64,000 nucleotides of DNA from Fomitopsis serialis. Taxonomy: Eukaryota; Basidiomycota; Agaricomycetes; Polyporales; Fomitopsidaceae. The stretch's first letter is position 1, and each line of letters starts with the position of its first letter. The stretch spans positions 248,001 through 312,000 of the forward strand of contig NW_025954984.1 in the NCBI RefSeq assembly GCF_022376445.1, written 5' to 3'. This document shows, piece by piece, positions 46,946 to 63,467 of this stretch. The notes beneath the pieces were generated by a model. It was not told the DNA's origin, made no database searches, and worked only from the letters and a program-made list of their open reading frames with translations. A program made the position numbers and the translations under genes.

Positions 46946-48535
46946 GATGAACGAACGAGACAAGATGTAATAATGAGAGCCTTGTAGAAGGGATGTTCGG
47001 AAACTAGGAGGACAGAGATGCTCTCGCTTGTGCGAGCTCAAGTGCCAGGGTCACGGTAGAGCACTGTTAGAGTCTGGTTTGTGCTAAGGCGCGTCAATGG
47101 TCATTGTTTGTACATGTTAGGATCCAAGGCCGTTGGCTTCCTTACATGGACAATCCATCCACCATCACGCAAGCCTGCGCCAGTCTCGAACCACCGTGTT
47201 AACTGCATCGTCCCGACTTGGACCCAACGCATACGACGGTGGTTAAGCTACACCTGTTGACTCGCGTACACATGGCCTTCTCTCACCACTCCGAGATCTG
47301 ACTTAGTCCACAACATCAAGAATATAAATTCGAACTCCTGATAGTGATCAAAAGGTCCTAACGAGGGCACCTCTGTGGCAGGCAATCCACCCTGTGTCTT
47401 CGCTCGGCATCTCGTTGGTATCTGCCTCATAGGTGAAGACCAGCAATGCCGATTTTGGCGAGACCCTCCTACACCACCGGCAGCTGAGCTCTGCGGTGCT
47501 CTCACATCTTCGCGAGTTATGCACCTCATGTACCGTTATTGGTGCGTCCTCACGCCTCAGCTTCGCGCATGGTAGGGTGTGAACCGCAACGGCGTGCTAT
47601 GCAGTTTGTCACTTTATGCCATCAATACAAATTGATGGTGCATTGCGGAGGGGTAACCCATAAGGTTGTGCTGGTCAGTCCTCGCGGCCATTGTAGCCTT
47701 TACTGTCAACGGCGCACCGCTGACAGACAATTGACGACGTTTGCAACCGAGATTGTGGCTTACATGACCTGTTATTGCATATTACAGCATGACTCCTCAC
47801 TCGCCCATGTGAGATTATATCAGCATGTTGTCGCATGAGCGTATACTTGGGCGGCCCAATTACATTGCCCAGACTCGCTGACAACACCGATTTGTAGCGA
47901 AACCCCGGAGCTCTTCTCCTGGATGTCGTCTGTGCAACCCAAGTGCAACCCGTTCATCTAACCAGATGCGTCGGTCCAGCGGTATCGCACCCGGATGTGA
48001 CAGCCGTCCGGTACGGGATTGTTTGACTTGAATCGCCGTGCCTCGGGCTGACTGCAGATGTCCATAGATCAGCAGTGGCGGTCATGCCGTGAGCCCGTCC
48101 GCGGGGCGCCGCGTGGGACCGCTGCTGAGATTAATCGCCTGCGGCGCGTCATGAAGGCTATTTTCGCGGCTTTGGGCTTATTCGTAAGTGCTAACGGTAA
48201 TGCTGTTACAAGGAAGCGTATATGGGTCATTCCTGTCAGCGGCGAAAGCGTCTGACTGCTCGCCTCTGCATGTTTCCGCCATGACAGACAGGTATAAATG
48301 GCACATACCCAGTCTCGAGAGCGTCTGACAGCATTCCTACCCGTCGCCTTCCGTGCTCTCGACAGATACATGCTGGTACGCTGTCTTGGCTTCACACTAC
48401 AGTCTCTGCAACACCTTGCATATAATTACAACGACACTAGTATAGGGGAACGGCGAGCGGGTAAGCACTGCCATTTGATGTTTCCGCCCTACGCTTGATG
48501 TACACAGATCTCTCTACCATTCACTCAGCTCTCCG
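46946..48535. other. About 1.6 kb without a recognisable gene
   Basis: CWC2 promoter side, then sequence with no domain on either strand. It marks the edge of a less gene-like stretch that continues through the transcription-factor remnant. Confidence 0.5.
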
Positions 48536-50203
48536 TTGTCAGCTTCACATCCCTATGCCCAATCACGTCCACGTACCGCGACGGGGGCTACGGACCAAAC
48601 ACTGGGACCATCGCCAGAAGCCATTGAAGCCTTGTACACCACAACTCCGTCTGTTTTGAGCTTCCTGCTAAACGTTTCTTGTCAGAGCAACACGCTTCCT
48701 CAAGCATGCGGAACAAGTGGGTTTCGTCCTCAACGAGGATCGCTTCATCGAATCCGTACGGCAACGCAGCCCCACACTCGCCCCCGCTCTAACCAACGCT
48801 GCGTGTATGTGGGGCACCCGTTTCTCTTGCGAACAATCCTTGTGGTTCACGAGCCCATACTCCTGTCCCGCGCTGTTCAAGGCGTGGCGGACTGCCTTGC
48901 GCATGTGTCGAAGTACCACATTACTCACGTCATTCAGGCCGAGGTTCTACTCGCGACCTACTTCTATTCCATGGGCCGCTCAGTCGAAGGACGCTATCAC
49001 ACCAGCGCTGCAGTGGCTCTTGCAGTAATTCTCCAGTCACACAATACTGGCGCTCTCTCCACCGGGGGACCGTACCATCGTGTACAGAGTCATACCATTG
49101 GCGCGAGCCCTCCGACGGACGACGAAGAGATACACCATATCTTATGGTCTGTCTATATCCTCGACAGGACCTGGTCTGTAGCCACAGGCTCACAACTTGG
49201 TGCACCATTGGCGATCAATTGCGGGACCCCACGACCACTGGCAATTAACACACTGCAGAATGTGGGTGCCAATTTATTGCGAAACATTGCATTGACCGGT
49301 CATCCAATGACCAGGATGCCTTTGTACAAGCAGATCCATCGACCGCCGATAATGCACTGATCCGAGAGCATATTAATTGTCTCTTGGCATTAAGTGTGCT
49401 GTGCTTGTTTTACGCGCGAAAGCGGCCGCCTATACGAGCGCGCTTCGAGGACGACTTCGCATTACTCCGGTGCGTTTTCGTCGCGCAGTACCTGCAGGTA
49501 ATGACATCTAACACTCATCCCGTTCTACTTAATCACATGTAGACTCGACTGCGGATCCCGGACCACACTCGAAATTTCGACGTTGGAAAACACAATCAAC
49601 TCCTTTTCACATCAATACCCAGGGCCGAGTCAAGTCTGCGGCGTGAAGACGATAGCAGTGTTTTGCTGGTGCACACTTTGGCACATGCAGCGACAGCACA
49701 ACTTTACCGAGGCTGCCATGAGCCTCAGACGCTCGCAGGCCAGAAGGCATTGCGGCTGCGATGTCTGCGGCCTTACTCCTGAATGACCGCCATGGGAAGA
49801 ATATCGATTTTTCGACCCGATCCTATCGGTACGTATAAATCCATCCGTGAATTCTGTATGAGAATTAGAGCATATCCGCGATGCGCATCCAGGTACTATG
49901 GGGTGATATCGCTCGCGTACTTAAGGGTGAGTCTTTCTGTCGGGAATCTCATCGTCATTGACTCGCACCCATATTGGCTTAGCTGCTAGTCGAAAGTATC
50001 CAGAGCATGACCATGGTCGCATAGCTCTAAACGCACTACAGAATGTGCAACGCGTGATGTCCACTAGTAGCCGCGCGATTCCAAACATGGGTGCGTATTT
50101 GTCTCGCCTCGGCAGTCAGGCAGAGCATCTGACAATGATTTCAGCTCTTCAGCTTGCTCGGATACAGCAGGAGGTGCAGTCGAGGCGACCATCGGCCGTC
50201 TGA
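48536..50203 (+). pseudogene. Fungal-specific transcription-factor domain remnant without DNA-binding part
   Basis: Pieces of the middle homology region of Zn2Cys6 regulators are visible: HAEQVGFVLNEDRFIES, SPTLAPALTNAACMWG, EPILLSRAVQGVADCL, HITHVIQAEVLLATYFYSMG, EGRYHTSAAVALAVIL and DDEEIHHILWSVYILDRTW. Later come ADNALIREHINCLLALSVLC, HTLAHAATAQLY and MSAALLLNDRHGKNIDF. They lie in different frames. Shifts of one base are needed near 48838, 49755 and 49815, and the exon with the expected N/D-x-x-WP motif is unclear. No CysX2CysX6Cys cluster occurs in the 1.5 kb upstream. Intact relatives regulate metabolic genes. As given, this is a broken gene or a poorly resolved one. Confidence 0.6.
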
Positions 50204-50563
50204 TATGAGACACATAGTGGCATGATCTCTTCGAATTCGTTGTAGCTTGATCCGGTTCCGACATCGCAGTCGACAGAGCGGACCATACGTTCGTTATGCT
50301 ATTCGGCGTTGTGGCTATGTATATTCCGCGTCCGATAGCCCCATGAAGGTGACTGTTCGAAGTCATGTACTCGCGTTGAGATGATTATGATCTGTATCAA
50401 TGGTAGGGAATCCACGTCCGTGACTATCTCGCTCTTACAGCTTTCCGTGTCGGTCTATCCACCCCAACGATGCACAGAGTTGTGTTCGTTTGACTTTCTT
50501 GAGGTTCTCCCCCGTTGTTTGCTGTGTTAAAGGCATTGGACAGTTGGTCAAAAAGCAAAACAA

Positions 50564-50722
50564 CTGCCCCACTGAGGCTCGAACTCAGGACCTTGATCCA
50601 GGGAATGAGTTCCCTCCAGGCGGCTCGCCCCTCTTCATTAATCATTCCTCTCTCCGGTCCGATGTGAAAATACAAAGGTCAACTTAACAGTCGGACGCTG
50701 TAACCAACTCAGCCATGGAGCA
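50564..50722 (-). tRNA. tRNA-Asn-like gene (anticodon GTT) with oversized or irregular intron
   Basis: On the minus strand the acceptor TGCTCCA (50722-50716) pairs with TGGGGCA (50571-50565). The D-arm has GCTGAGTTGGTTACAGC, the 5' anticodon stem TCCGA is followed by loop CTGTTA, and a perfect T-arm CTGAG/TTCGAGC/CTCAG is present. The loop places GTT as anticodon, that is Asn. Between the 5' and 3' halves lie about 82 extra bases. The 3' anticodon strand is ambiguous: TCGGA (perfect) occurs about 21 nt after the loop, while CTGGA (one mismatch) occurs just before the variable region. T4 and T5 runs follow the 3' end. It could be an active gene with a long intron or a disrupted copy. Confidence 0.55.
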
Positions 50723-51057
50723 CTTGCCGCCTACCACCCAGTGGCACCATCACGTGAACACCACCTTAGCTCAACGGAATGAGAACTCTATCAGTACCTT
50801 TTGCTTCCCTGGAAGAGGTACGGTATGCTTTCAGACTATCCAGTGAGTCGCCATATAGTCTGCTCGGTCCAATACTCATCCTAATTCTTCGTCAGACGTG
50901 GTCGCTCATCACGATCACATGACTGATGGCCGGAGCGCGAACTGAAACTGAACCGCGATCGGCGCCTTACCACGGTCCCCACGCTCAACCACGACGACGC
51001 CTGACGAGGCCACACAGTTGCTCTGCCTCCCTCACGAACTGACGACTAACCATTACG
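50723..51057. other. Intergenic
   Basis: Leader and promoter region of the KEN-box gene, and 5' flank of the tRNA. Nothing else seen. Confidence 0.5.
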
Positions 51058-53266
51058 ATGGCCAACAAACCACGGAACAGTGTCCTGTACATGTTCGACC
51101 CTCTTGAGTCGTTGGCAACGCCACGCAGGGATGGATCGCCAGACTCTGGGAGCTCTGACAAGGAGAACGATGTCCAGCCCGGAGATGTCACTGTTTTCTT
51201 CAACAGGGTCTATACATCTCACAAGAACGTTGCCCCGAAGACACCGAACGGCAAGCTCATCGACTTTGGCGATACCACCACGAACGACGTGTGGGACTCT
51301 GGGGAGGAGGATGTGGTTTGTACAGCTGCATCACCCGCTGCTGATACATTGGATGAAGCGAGCACGCCAAGTGAACGTGCTATGGGGAGAAAGCCGCTCG
51401 CCGACATCGAGATTGAAGAGACACTCAAACTCGCCTTCACCCAGCAGTCCCCAGCCAACGAAGCCAGCGCAGACCTTGACGAGGAGGACGACGCCACACC
51501 ACTCCGTGCTGTAACCGTTGCGCCTACGGGCGCACCGCTGGCAGATGTCATCAACTCCATCAATTTGTCGGCCTTGACCATCTCAGGTTCGGCACCTCCG
51601 AGCCCTCTTGCGAACCGCAGCCCGCTCCCTCCACTGCGGGAAGAGGCGGATGGGGACTATTCTGACGAGGACGACGGTATGAGGGCTGATTACGGCGAAA
51701 TGGAAGATACAGTGTCCATCCCTCTGCTCATTACCGTCAGCTCACCGACGGGCGCGTACGAAGAGTCGAATTCCTTGACGGATTTGGTCCTTCCGGTTTC
51801 ATCAGACTCGCCGACGGATCGTCTCTTCGCGTCATCCACCGTGGTACCGCTTCCCCCGACGCGGCGGCCTCTGCTGAGGAATCGTATCCCGAACGATGAC
51901 CCTAGACGGACATCTGTTGATCTGCATACCTCTTTCAGCATGCAGATGCAGTCGACAGATATGTCGTTTGACCTGTTAAACGACAAGATCTCCTTCCACG
52001 CCGGGGATTCGATGTGGGCAGGTGGTGACGAAGACGACGAGCGTTTGATATGGCAGCCGAGATGAAGAAGATGGAAGCCGCTGCTAGTGAGTACGCATGT
52101 AGCGAACAAGGCAAGAACGAGGTCGTGGAAGGGTCTACCAGTGCAGGTACGAGTGCTACATCGAAACCAGATAAGATGTATCTTGACACGACTGCGTCAG
52201 CACCCTCGATGCGTCATGAGGAGCAGAATGAAATCTCGAAACAATGCGGGGCTACCAAAGTTTCCGTAGAGATTACAGCGCCCAACCAAACGCAACGGTC
52301 GCTCAGAGTCGCCAGTTCCAGGCCCCATCACGGAAAACCGCCGGAGGTGATTGATACTACGTCGTGGCCGTCGACCACTTCAGTCAAGGGTGAACAATCG
52401 ACCAAGGCAGAGCATCGTCCGCTGGCCAAGATGTGACCGGTTCGCCTACTCCTGCAATATCATCGTTGCAGGAGCAGAGCCCACCTCCCGTCGCACCCGC
52501 CCCTATCCCCGCTCTCCGGATCGTGAAAAAGACATGGAAGGTGCATGGCCGGACGGACTCCGCTAACAGCGCCGGTTCGTCCGGTCCACCGGCAGCACGA
52601 GCTCAAGTGCGAGCATTACCTCTGCACGTTCCAGCTCGCCTGCCTCGAGCATCCCAAGCGATCCTGCACCGGGCGCACCCAGCAATGAGAAACCCGCTGC
52701 CCCAGCCCCTGAGCCCTTCCGTCCGAGGACCGTCATCCGCGGCGTGCAACGCCCACCCGCAGGCGCGGAGCTCACCAGTGCAGGCGTCATTCTCCCCGCT
52801 ACCTCTGCCACTCAAGGCCCTGTCCGTCCCGGCGCTGCCCCAGCGAAGTCGCGTGCGTCGCTCACGCGGGAGGCTCCATCCCGTTTCGCCGCGGCGGGCG
52901 TACAGCGTCCGAACCTGCAGCAGGGCCAGCGCGCGCCGCAGCTGCAGGCACAGAAGGTTCCGCCGGCTGCGGCCGCTTCGAGAGCGCAGGACAGCCGCTG
53001 GCACGACGGGTGCGATGCCCCGGTCGGCTGGTGCTGGGCGACTTCCTAATGCCACTGGTGCCGGTACCGCAGCGAGGACTGTTGGGACGGTGGGAGGACT
53101 GAGGGCACCCACTGCCAGCTGTATTCCCGCGAGCAAGTGCTCATCTGCGTTGCCCAGGCCCGCGTCACGTCTTCCTGCGCCCAGCGCGGGCGTAAAGAGC
53201 AGGGATACGAAGATGTCGGCGCCAGGGACCAGGATCGGCTCGTCTGGTGCCAGAAGGGCTTTCTGA
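51058..53266 (+). CDS. Large disordered protein with KEN box, frame broken
   Basis: I do not know the family. A clean first frame of 335 codons starts MANKPRNSVLYMFDPLESLATPRR and contains SDKEND, a KEN-type degron used by APC/C. It is rich in Ser, Asp, Glu and Pro and ends, after HAGDSMWAGGDEDDER, in a stop at 52063. One base earlier the frame continues as FDMAAEMKKMEAAASEY... KPDKMYLDTTASAP, and near 52437 a further shift gives SPTPAISSLQEQSPPP... RIVKKTWKVHGRTDS. More shifts occur before a Pro/Ala-rich end (about 53266). The coherent composition across frames argues for one gene with single-base losses. KEN and low complexity suggest a regulated cell-cycle or nuclear protein, which is inference. 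Confidence 0.6.
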
Positions 53267-53695
53267 AGGACTGCCGACGAAATGAACAACTGCATACGAA
53301 GCTCAATCTCTCTGTTCTCATCGACACGTAACAGCATGCACCATGTTTCTTATGATTTGGCACGTCGCACGCATAACATATACCGCGCAATCTTCCACGG
53401 TGAAATAGTCAAATACGCACACAAGTCGTTTCCTTCTGTCGCATTGGGGGCTTTCCGAACTAGTCGATGTCATGCCTCCTACTTACTTTTTAGAACGTGT
53501 TCGCATGTCTGCTTGGACTAGCACCACGTATTCATAGCACAACGCTCAATCCACAATGTCTTGCAACTGTTTGCATACTATGACAATAAATGGCATACGC
53601 GTTATGAGACATGGTAAGTGTAGTAACAACGGAAGCATTGATCATAAGTGCCACGACGCATAGCGACGACCCGCCCTTCGTCCGTTCATTCTCGC
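53267..53695. other. Convergent intergenic region
   Basis: 3' flanks of the KEN-box gene and RPL4; AT-richer, no gene. Confidence 0.5.
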
Positions 53696-55077
<1,382 letters not shown>

Positions 55078-55733
55078 TGTTGAGGAGAGTCTTGAAGTCT
55101 TGACGGCGCCGAAGCCTGGTCGCGTTGTGTGTACTCTGAAAATTAGAGTTTGCCAGTACCTCTGCCGGCACAAACATTGTCAAACACAGTGTGGCTGAGA
55201 GCGCATCGGCTCTCCGGGCGCTTCTGTCATCTGATCCGTCGTTCGGTTGACCACGGATATCCCAGTAATTCAACATTCATCCTGCTCTGTTTCGTTTGGC
55301 TTTCTGCTATAGAGACACTGTCCATCGTATCCCAATGCGTCACTGCAGGCCTACGATACAACTCAACACGATACCAGGAAGCAGAGGCAGCCACTGATGT
55401 GGCGCACGCACTGATGTCCTGGAAAGGCAGGTCTAGTGAACGTACACCCGAGACCCTTCCGAGACCGTTCTTTACAGCACCCGCAGTTCGCCGAGCGTGC
55501 TAATCCCACAGTCGGGCTGCAGCTTGGCAGGCCGAAGCTTTGACTCATCTTAGACGATACCACACCCTAATCACATCATAAACTGCATGTGGTCCGACGC
55601 GGAGTGTCAGTGACTACGGTTAGTAGACTTCGCGTGCAAGGGACGACTCTGTGTGACTCATACCTCGCTGTGCACCAGTACATAAAGGCGTCGTCAAGAG
55701 ATTCAGCGCTGATCTTCTCTCATTCTCTGCGTG
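55078..55733. other. Intergenic, divergent promoters
   Basis: Between RPL4 and aminotransferase copy 3, which are transcribed away from each other. No motif beyond general promoter composition was recognised. Confidence 0.5.
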
Positions 55734-57659
55734 ATGTCGGAACCTACGGCGACGCACGTTGACGGTGTACCTGTACAGAACACGGCAGCTCAGCCAACAC
55801 AGCTGAAAGCAATAGTGTCCAGGTACTCCCGGCTTCGTTCTACCCATCAAGGCTGTCTCATGCGTCGCACCGGAGGAGGGAAGATGGAAGTAAGCCTGGC
55901 GCTCATTACTTATGAGACACTTTGATTTAGACCTTGGGTAGTCCGTGCATTGCTTCCCCTGGAGAGCCGTCCAGGTCTCATCTCGCTTCTCGTGGGGAAA
56001 CCCAACTCGGAGACGTTTCCGATCACTTCGATGCAGTTCAACATACGTGACACTGCTTCACCGAATGGAGAAGCGACGATGCAGCTAACCGAAGAGGAGC
56101 TAAATGACGGGCTCCAGTACACATTTACCAACGGCCTGCCTGCCCTGCGAGAGTGGCTCTTCGGTCTGCAGGAGCGTCTCCACGGTCGACGTAAGGGCGA
56201 AGGCTGGACAATCACCATTGGTGCTGGGTCACAGGACATGATATTCAAGGTTGGTTAGTGTTCCACACACAGGAGCCAAATTATTCATAGCGTTTTAGGG
56301 AGTGAATGCGCTCATAAACCCCGGAGACGCCGTTCTAATCGAGGCTCCTGTTTATGCGTATGTGAGCCGCTCAGCAATAATTCCTGGCTTACTGAGTCAT
56401 ATTGCAGAGGAACCTTGACGATATTCCACACACTAGATGCTGAAATGATTGGTCAGTCGTCTATCAATCAGAAGTCTACCACATGGTACTCACTTGATTA
56501 GAGGTTGAGACGGATGGCCACGGTGTATGCTCGCACAGCATGCGCGAGATTCTTGAAAACTGGCCACCATCGAAACCGAAACCGAAGCTGTTTTACACGG
56601 TTCCAGTACGTCGCAACGATGGGTTTGTCACTGGATCGGACCTTTGACACATCCCATGCGTACAACGCGCATTTAGTACGGCTCTAATCCAACTGGAAGC
56701 ACCGCCACGCTCGAGCGGCGCCTCGAAGTATTGGCCCTGAGCAGGGAACATGACTTCTTCATCTTGGAAGGTGAGCTGCGCTCGGTGCGCCTCATCTTTC
56801 GATATTGATGGTCACAATTAACTACCGCAGATGATCCGTATTACAACCTGTACTTCGGACCAGCCAACAGACCACCGTCCTATTTCGAACTGGAGAGAGA
56901 TCTGCCAGAAGTAGGCCGCGTGCTCCGCTTCGACAGCCTCTCGAAAATCATGTCGTCTGGGCTACGTGTCGGCTTCGCGTCTGGGCCCGAGGCCATACTG
57001 AGAGTCATGGACCTGCACGTAAGTCTGACGTTGCCCATGATCGCACATCACCGTGTCTGTTCGCTCGACTCGAGGCCAGAACCACTGACTGGGGTTCCCT
57101 TCACCCTTCACATAGAGCCAGGCGGTGAACCTGCAGGCGTCGTCCTTCTCGCAGATGATCGCGCTCAAGGTTCTGTCGGCGTGGGGGTACGACGGCTTTA
57201 CGGCGCACACCGCGCGCGTGGCGCAGTTCTATCGCGAGAAGAGGGACGTCTTCGAGGCCGCGATGCAGCGCCACCTCGCAGGATTGGCCGAGTGGACGTC
57301 GCCCGAGGCCGGCATGTTCTTCTGGTGTGTCATTCTCATTCCCCTCCACAGTGGCATCTTCGCGCTGTCCACGTTCACTGATATATGGAACTTCGAATTA
57401 CGTCGCGCAGGTTCAAGCTCCTGTTAAATGAACCAGGACCTGGAGAGGAATGGAGGGCGACTCCGAGTACATCATTCGCACGACGGCGTTGGAGCGGGGA
57501 GTCCTCGCGCTTCCTGGTGCTGCCTTCTACCCCAACCCGCGCAAGACGGCGTACGTCCGCGCGTCATTCAGTCTACTGCCCGAAGACCAAGTAAACGAAG
57601 CGCTGCGCCGCCTGCGTGAGGTCATCGTGGAGGTGCGGAAGGCCAACAAGCGCGGCTGA
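55734..57659 (+). CDS. Class I/II aminotransferase copy 3, nearly intact
   Basis: Best preserved of three copies. Starts MSEPTATHVDGVPVQ; after a one-base frame change near 55805, it continues SNSVQVLPASFYPSRLSHASHRRREDGS, and an intron joins to IRALLPLESRPGLISLLVGKPNSETFPIT. It then reads LREWLFGLQERLHGRRKGEGW, GAGSQDMIFK, GVNALINPGDAVLIEAPVYA, ILENWPPSKPKPKLFYTVP, NPTGSTATLERRLEVL, DDPYYNLYFGP and RFDSLSKIMSSGLRVGFASGPE (PLP Lys). A second shift near 57455 separates NEPGPGEE from EGDSEYIIRTTALERGVLALPG. It ends KANKRG, like copy 2. The family is aromatic/aminoadipate aminotransferase-like; the substrate is not fixed by sequence. Two changes prevent a single open protein. Confidence 0.78.
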
Positions 57660-59260
57660 ACACCTTGTCGGGCTGTTGCCCCCGCGAATCTTGCCCGCCC
57701 GGAGACCGCACAGACTCGGAGGCGGGATATCAGCTGGTGGCGGCGGTCGGTAGCTGCATGTTCCTTTCTTGGTGCAGTTTGTTGTGATCCGGGGCCTGGG
57801 CTAAATGGGCCTTGGCGGCTGAGAATGGTTAAATTTGATGGATCGTTCTGTGCGCACTAGTGCTCGATCGTACGGAACTTTGGTGGGACTAGATGCCGGT
57901 GTGGCTGCGGTCCATACTGGGCCCATAGTTGTCGATGCGCTCGACGCTTTCGAGCCCGGCATTGGCGGCTTGCCCCCACACGTAGGTTACTAACCATTCC
58001 AGACTGGTGCTGTTGCAATACATGCATGTGCGGTACTCTCACTACCTTGCTCGGCTCAGTTCCTTCGTCTCAAACGATCCTTGGTGACTTGACAACATCT
58101 ACCCTTCTGTCCGACGAGTCGGAAAATGACACAAGCTTGCCTCAAAAAGGATCCGTTGCGCGCTCTCTCGCAGAGGGCTCGTGTCCCGCATTGTACTAAG
58201 TGCAGTAGCCTCGTCGGTGCTTTCCTAATTTTGCTCCCGCCCCGCGGATTTGATTTGTCGTAGGCTGGCGTCGACTTCGTTGATCTATTCATTCAGGGAG
58301 AAACGCGCTAGAACAGGAATACCGATGTGCTTCTTAACAGGGGTTGGCATGGTATTGCATGCTACGCGAATAGTCAAGACGCAGTTGCACGGCAAATAGC
58401 CCACATTGTCGAGGTATGTGGCGAGTCCTCGGAATGGAAAGGGATATACGCAGATCCCCCGGGCTCCTTACTCTAGTTCGCTGATCACCGAAATGGTTCT
58501 AAGTCTCAAACCACGTGGAGGAGGCGGAGGATCGCGGCCTGGAGCCCATATGCAGCATCTTCAACGGAACCTTTTCACTCAAAGCCTGTCTCGTGGTGCG
58601 CCCACGTCGTAGCTGTCGCATCTCGGTTGCCCAGACTCGAGTGTGGTTCGACCAGATCCAGTCCACTAGCATGCGGTGACTCGGAGGTAGCAACGCTCTG
58701 CTTCTTTCTCGTAGACAGATTTACGGGACATCTAAGCGCCACTAGCACCGGCAACAAGCTGCGTCGACCTGTACAAGTTGGAGAAGCTGCCAAAACTGGG
58801 AGGGCACGCTCTGGTGCTTCAGCTTCAAGTTCAGTCATTGCAAAACACGTGATCGCGACGTGCTTACGGAGAGGGAGGGCGTAATTCGGGCATGCCGTAC
58901 TCGGAATGGGAAAGCGGAGAGGCGCATAAATCGCGCACTCGCGCGCCTCCCCCCTCGAGCTCGCACTCGTCTGTGAAGAGCAAGCGCAACAGGTTCGTTC
59001 AGGTTCTTGTTCCCTGTTCTCCGGTGACGCTGACGGCTGCGGGCCTCTGTGATACGCTCACACGATACAGTGAGTACGTGGATCTTTGAAGTGGTCCGCC
59101 GATCGAGGCGACTGAACGGCTCCATCTTTCCAATAGGTTTGTTTGATTGAATCCAGCCTCGTTCCTGCAGCTTTCCGTAAACCACTTTAGCTTCGAACAG
59201 CAGTCACCAAGGTAATGGTTCCGCTCGATCTATAGGGATCTCGCTTAGTCGACCGAACAG
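57660..59260. other. About 1.6 kb without a recognisable gene
   Basis: Short frames only; none shows a domain or splice pattern. The last part is the leader of the small CxxC gene. Confidence 0.5.
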
Positions 59261-59963
59261 ATGGCACACCTCGAGACCTCCGCTCCCGCAAATGCCTGCT
59301 TCCAGGTCAAGTGCGACAAATGTGGCAAGACCAGCTGGAAGGTGAGCCCCGTGCTTACCCCAGCCTCGTCTCCCCGGACTCCCCACATCATCCCGGCAAG
59401 TAGACTCTGCGATGCTCGTACGGCCTCTCAACGACTGGCTGATCCGCCGGGCTAGCCGGGCATCGATGTGTTCTTTTCTCCCCCATCTGGGAGCCGTGCA
59501 TGTGGCCATCGCACTGACATTACGTTTTGCTATGCTACAGGGATGCGGTCAGCACGTCGATTCGGTGAGTGCTCTGGCCCATCTCCCTAAGTTACCTGAT
59601 GCTGGGATCACATCGCGCGAGGCGACGGGCACCTAGACGCGACGTCTGTGGCGGGCTGGGTTGCAGCAGCACTGTATTGCGATCTGTCTGGGAAGCTGAC
59701 CGCTGCCATCCAGCCCTTGATTCGTCGTGGGTACGGCAGCGGCTCCCAGCGCGTCGCGTCGAGGACAATGGGGAGGAGTACAGTTCACGTTCCTGTGCCT
59801 TCCCATTGTGCTCGCTTCGCGGTGATGTTGACGTACAGCACCCTCCGAGCGGCGTCCGCGCTGCTCAGCTCATCAGTCGAGCATCATCGTCGCTGACATG
59901 GTTCTGGCTACGCAGGTGATGAAGAACGTGAAAGAAGAGGACAAGTGCACGTGCCCTCGCTGA
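59261..59963 (+). CDS. 50-residue CxxC protein with a 24-nt exon
   Basis: Three exons: 59261-59341, 59541-59564 and 59916-59963, total 153 nt including the stop. The product begins MAHLETSAPANACF, then QVKCDKCGKTSWK, GCGQHVDS, and VMKNVKEEDKCTCPR. Five of its cysteines form C-x2-C, C, and C-x-C with a His (GCGQH), which could hold one zinc. It resembles very small conserved fungal proteins with a CDKCGK...GCGxH pattern, for which no role is known to me. The introns are 199 and 351 nt, long for this genome, so automatic prediction would probably miss it. All splice sites are GT-AG and the frame closes exactly. Confidence 0.7.
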
Positions 59964-60377
59964 GCTGGCTTCTTCGCGGATGAGTTGGGCAGTGCGGGGA
60001 CAGGGAGCTGGGGCGATGGAGAAGCGGGGACTTCGTCGCTATCGATAAACTGTATTCTGGGAGCTGCTGTATGCTGCGGGAGTGCCGTAGAAGTCGAGAT
60101 GTAAATGAATGGCGCACGGGCGTGATGGCAGTGTGCGGGCGGCGGAAGGAACGCGAAATCAAAAGTCTGTGGCAGAGGCGCGGGTGGCGAGATCGCTGCT
60201 GGGATCTAGGCGAGCGCCCAGGCGAGGGGCGTACTGGCCAGACAGACGCCCACCACTTGGCCTCCCACCGTGGAGTGTCGCCTGCATAAAGTCCTCCTCC
60301 TGTCCCCGCACCCGCCTTCCTCTCCTCCTTCTCTTCCCCTCCTTCCCACTCCGCTCTGGCGCATCATCCCCAGCGCC
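59964..60377. other. Intergenic and kinase leader
   Basis: No gene seen. A pyrimidine-rich stretch at 60295-60360 precedes the kinase ATG, a common fungal promoter/leader feature. Confidence 0.5.
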
Positions 60378-63467
<3,090 letters not shown>

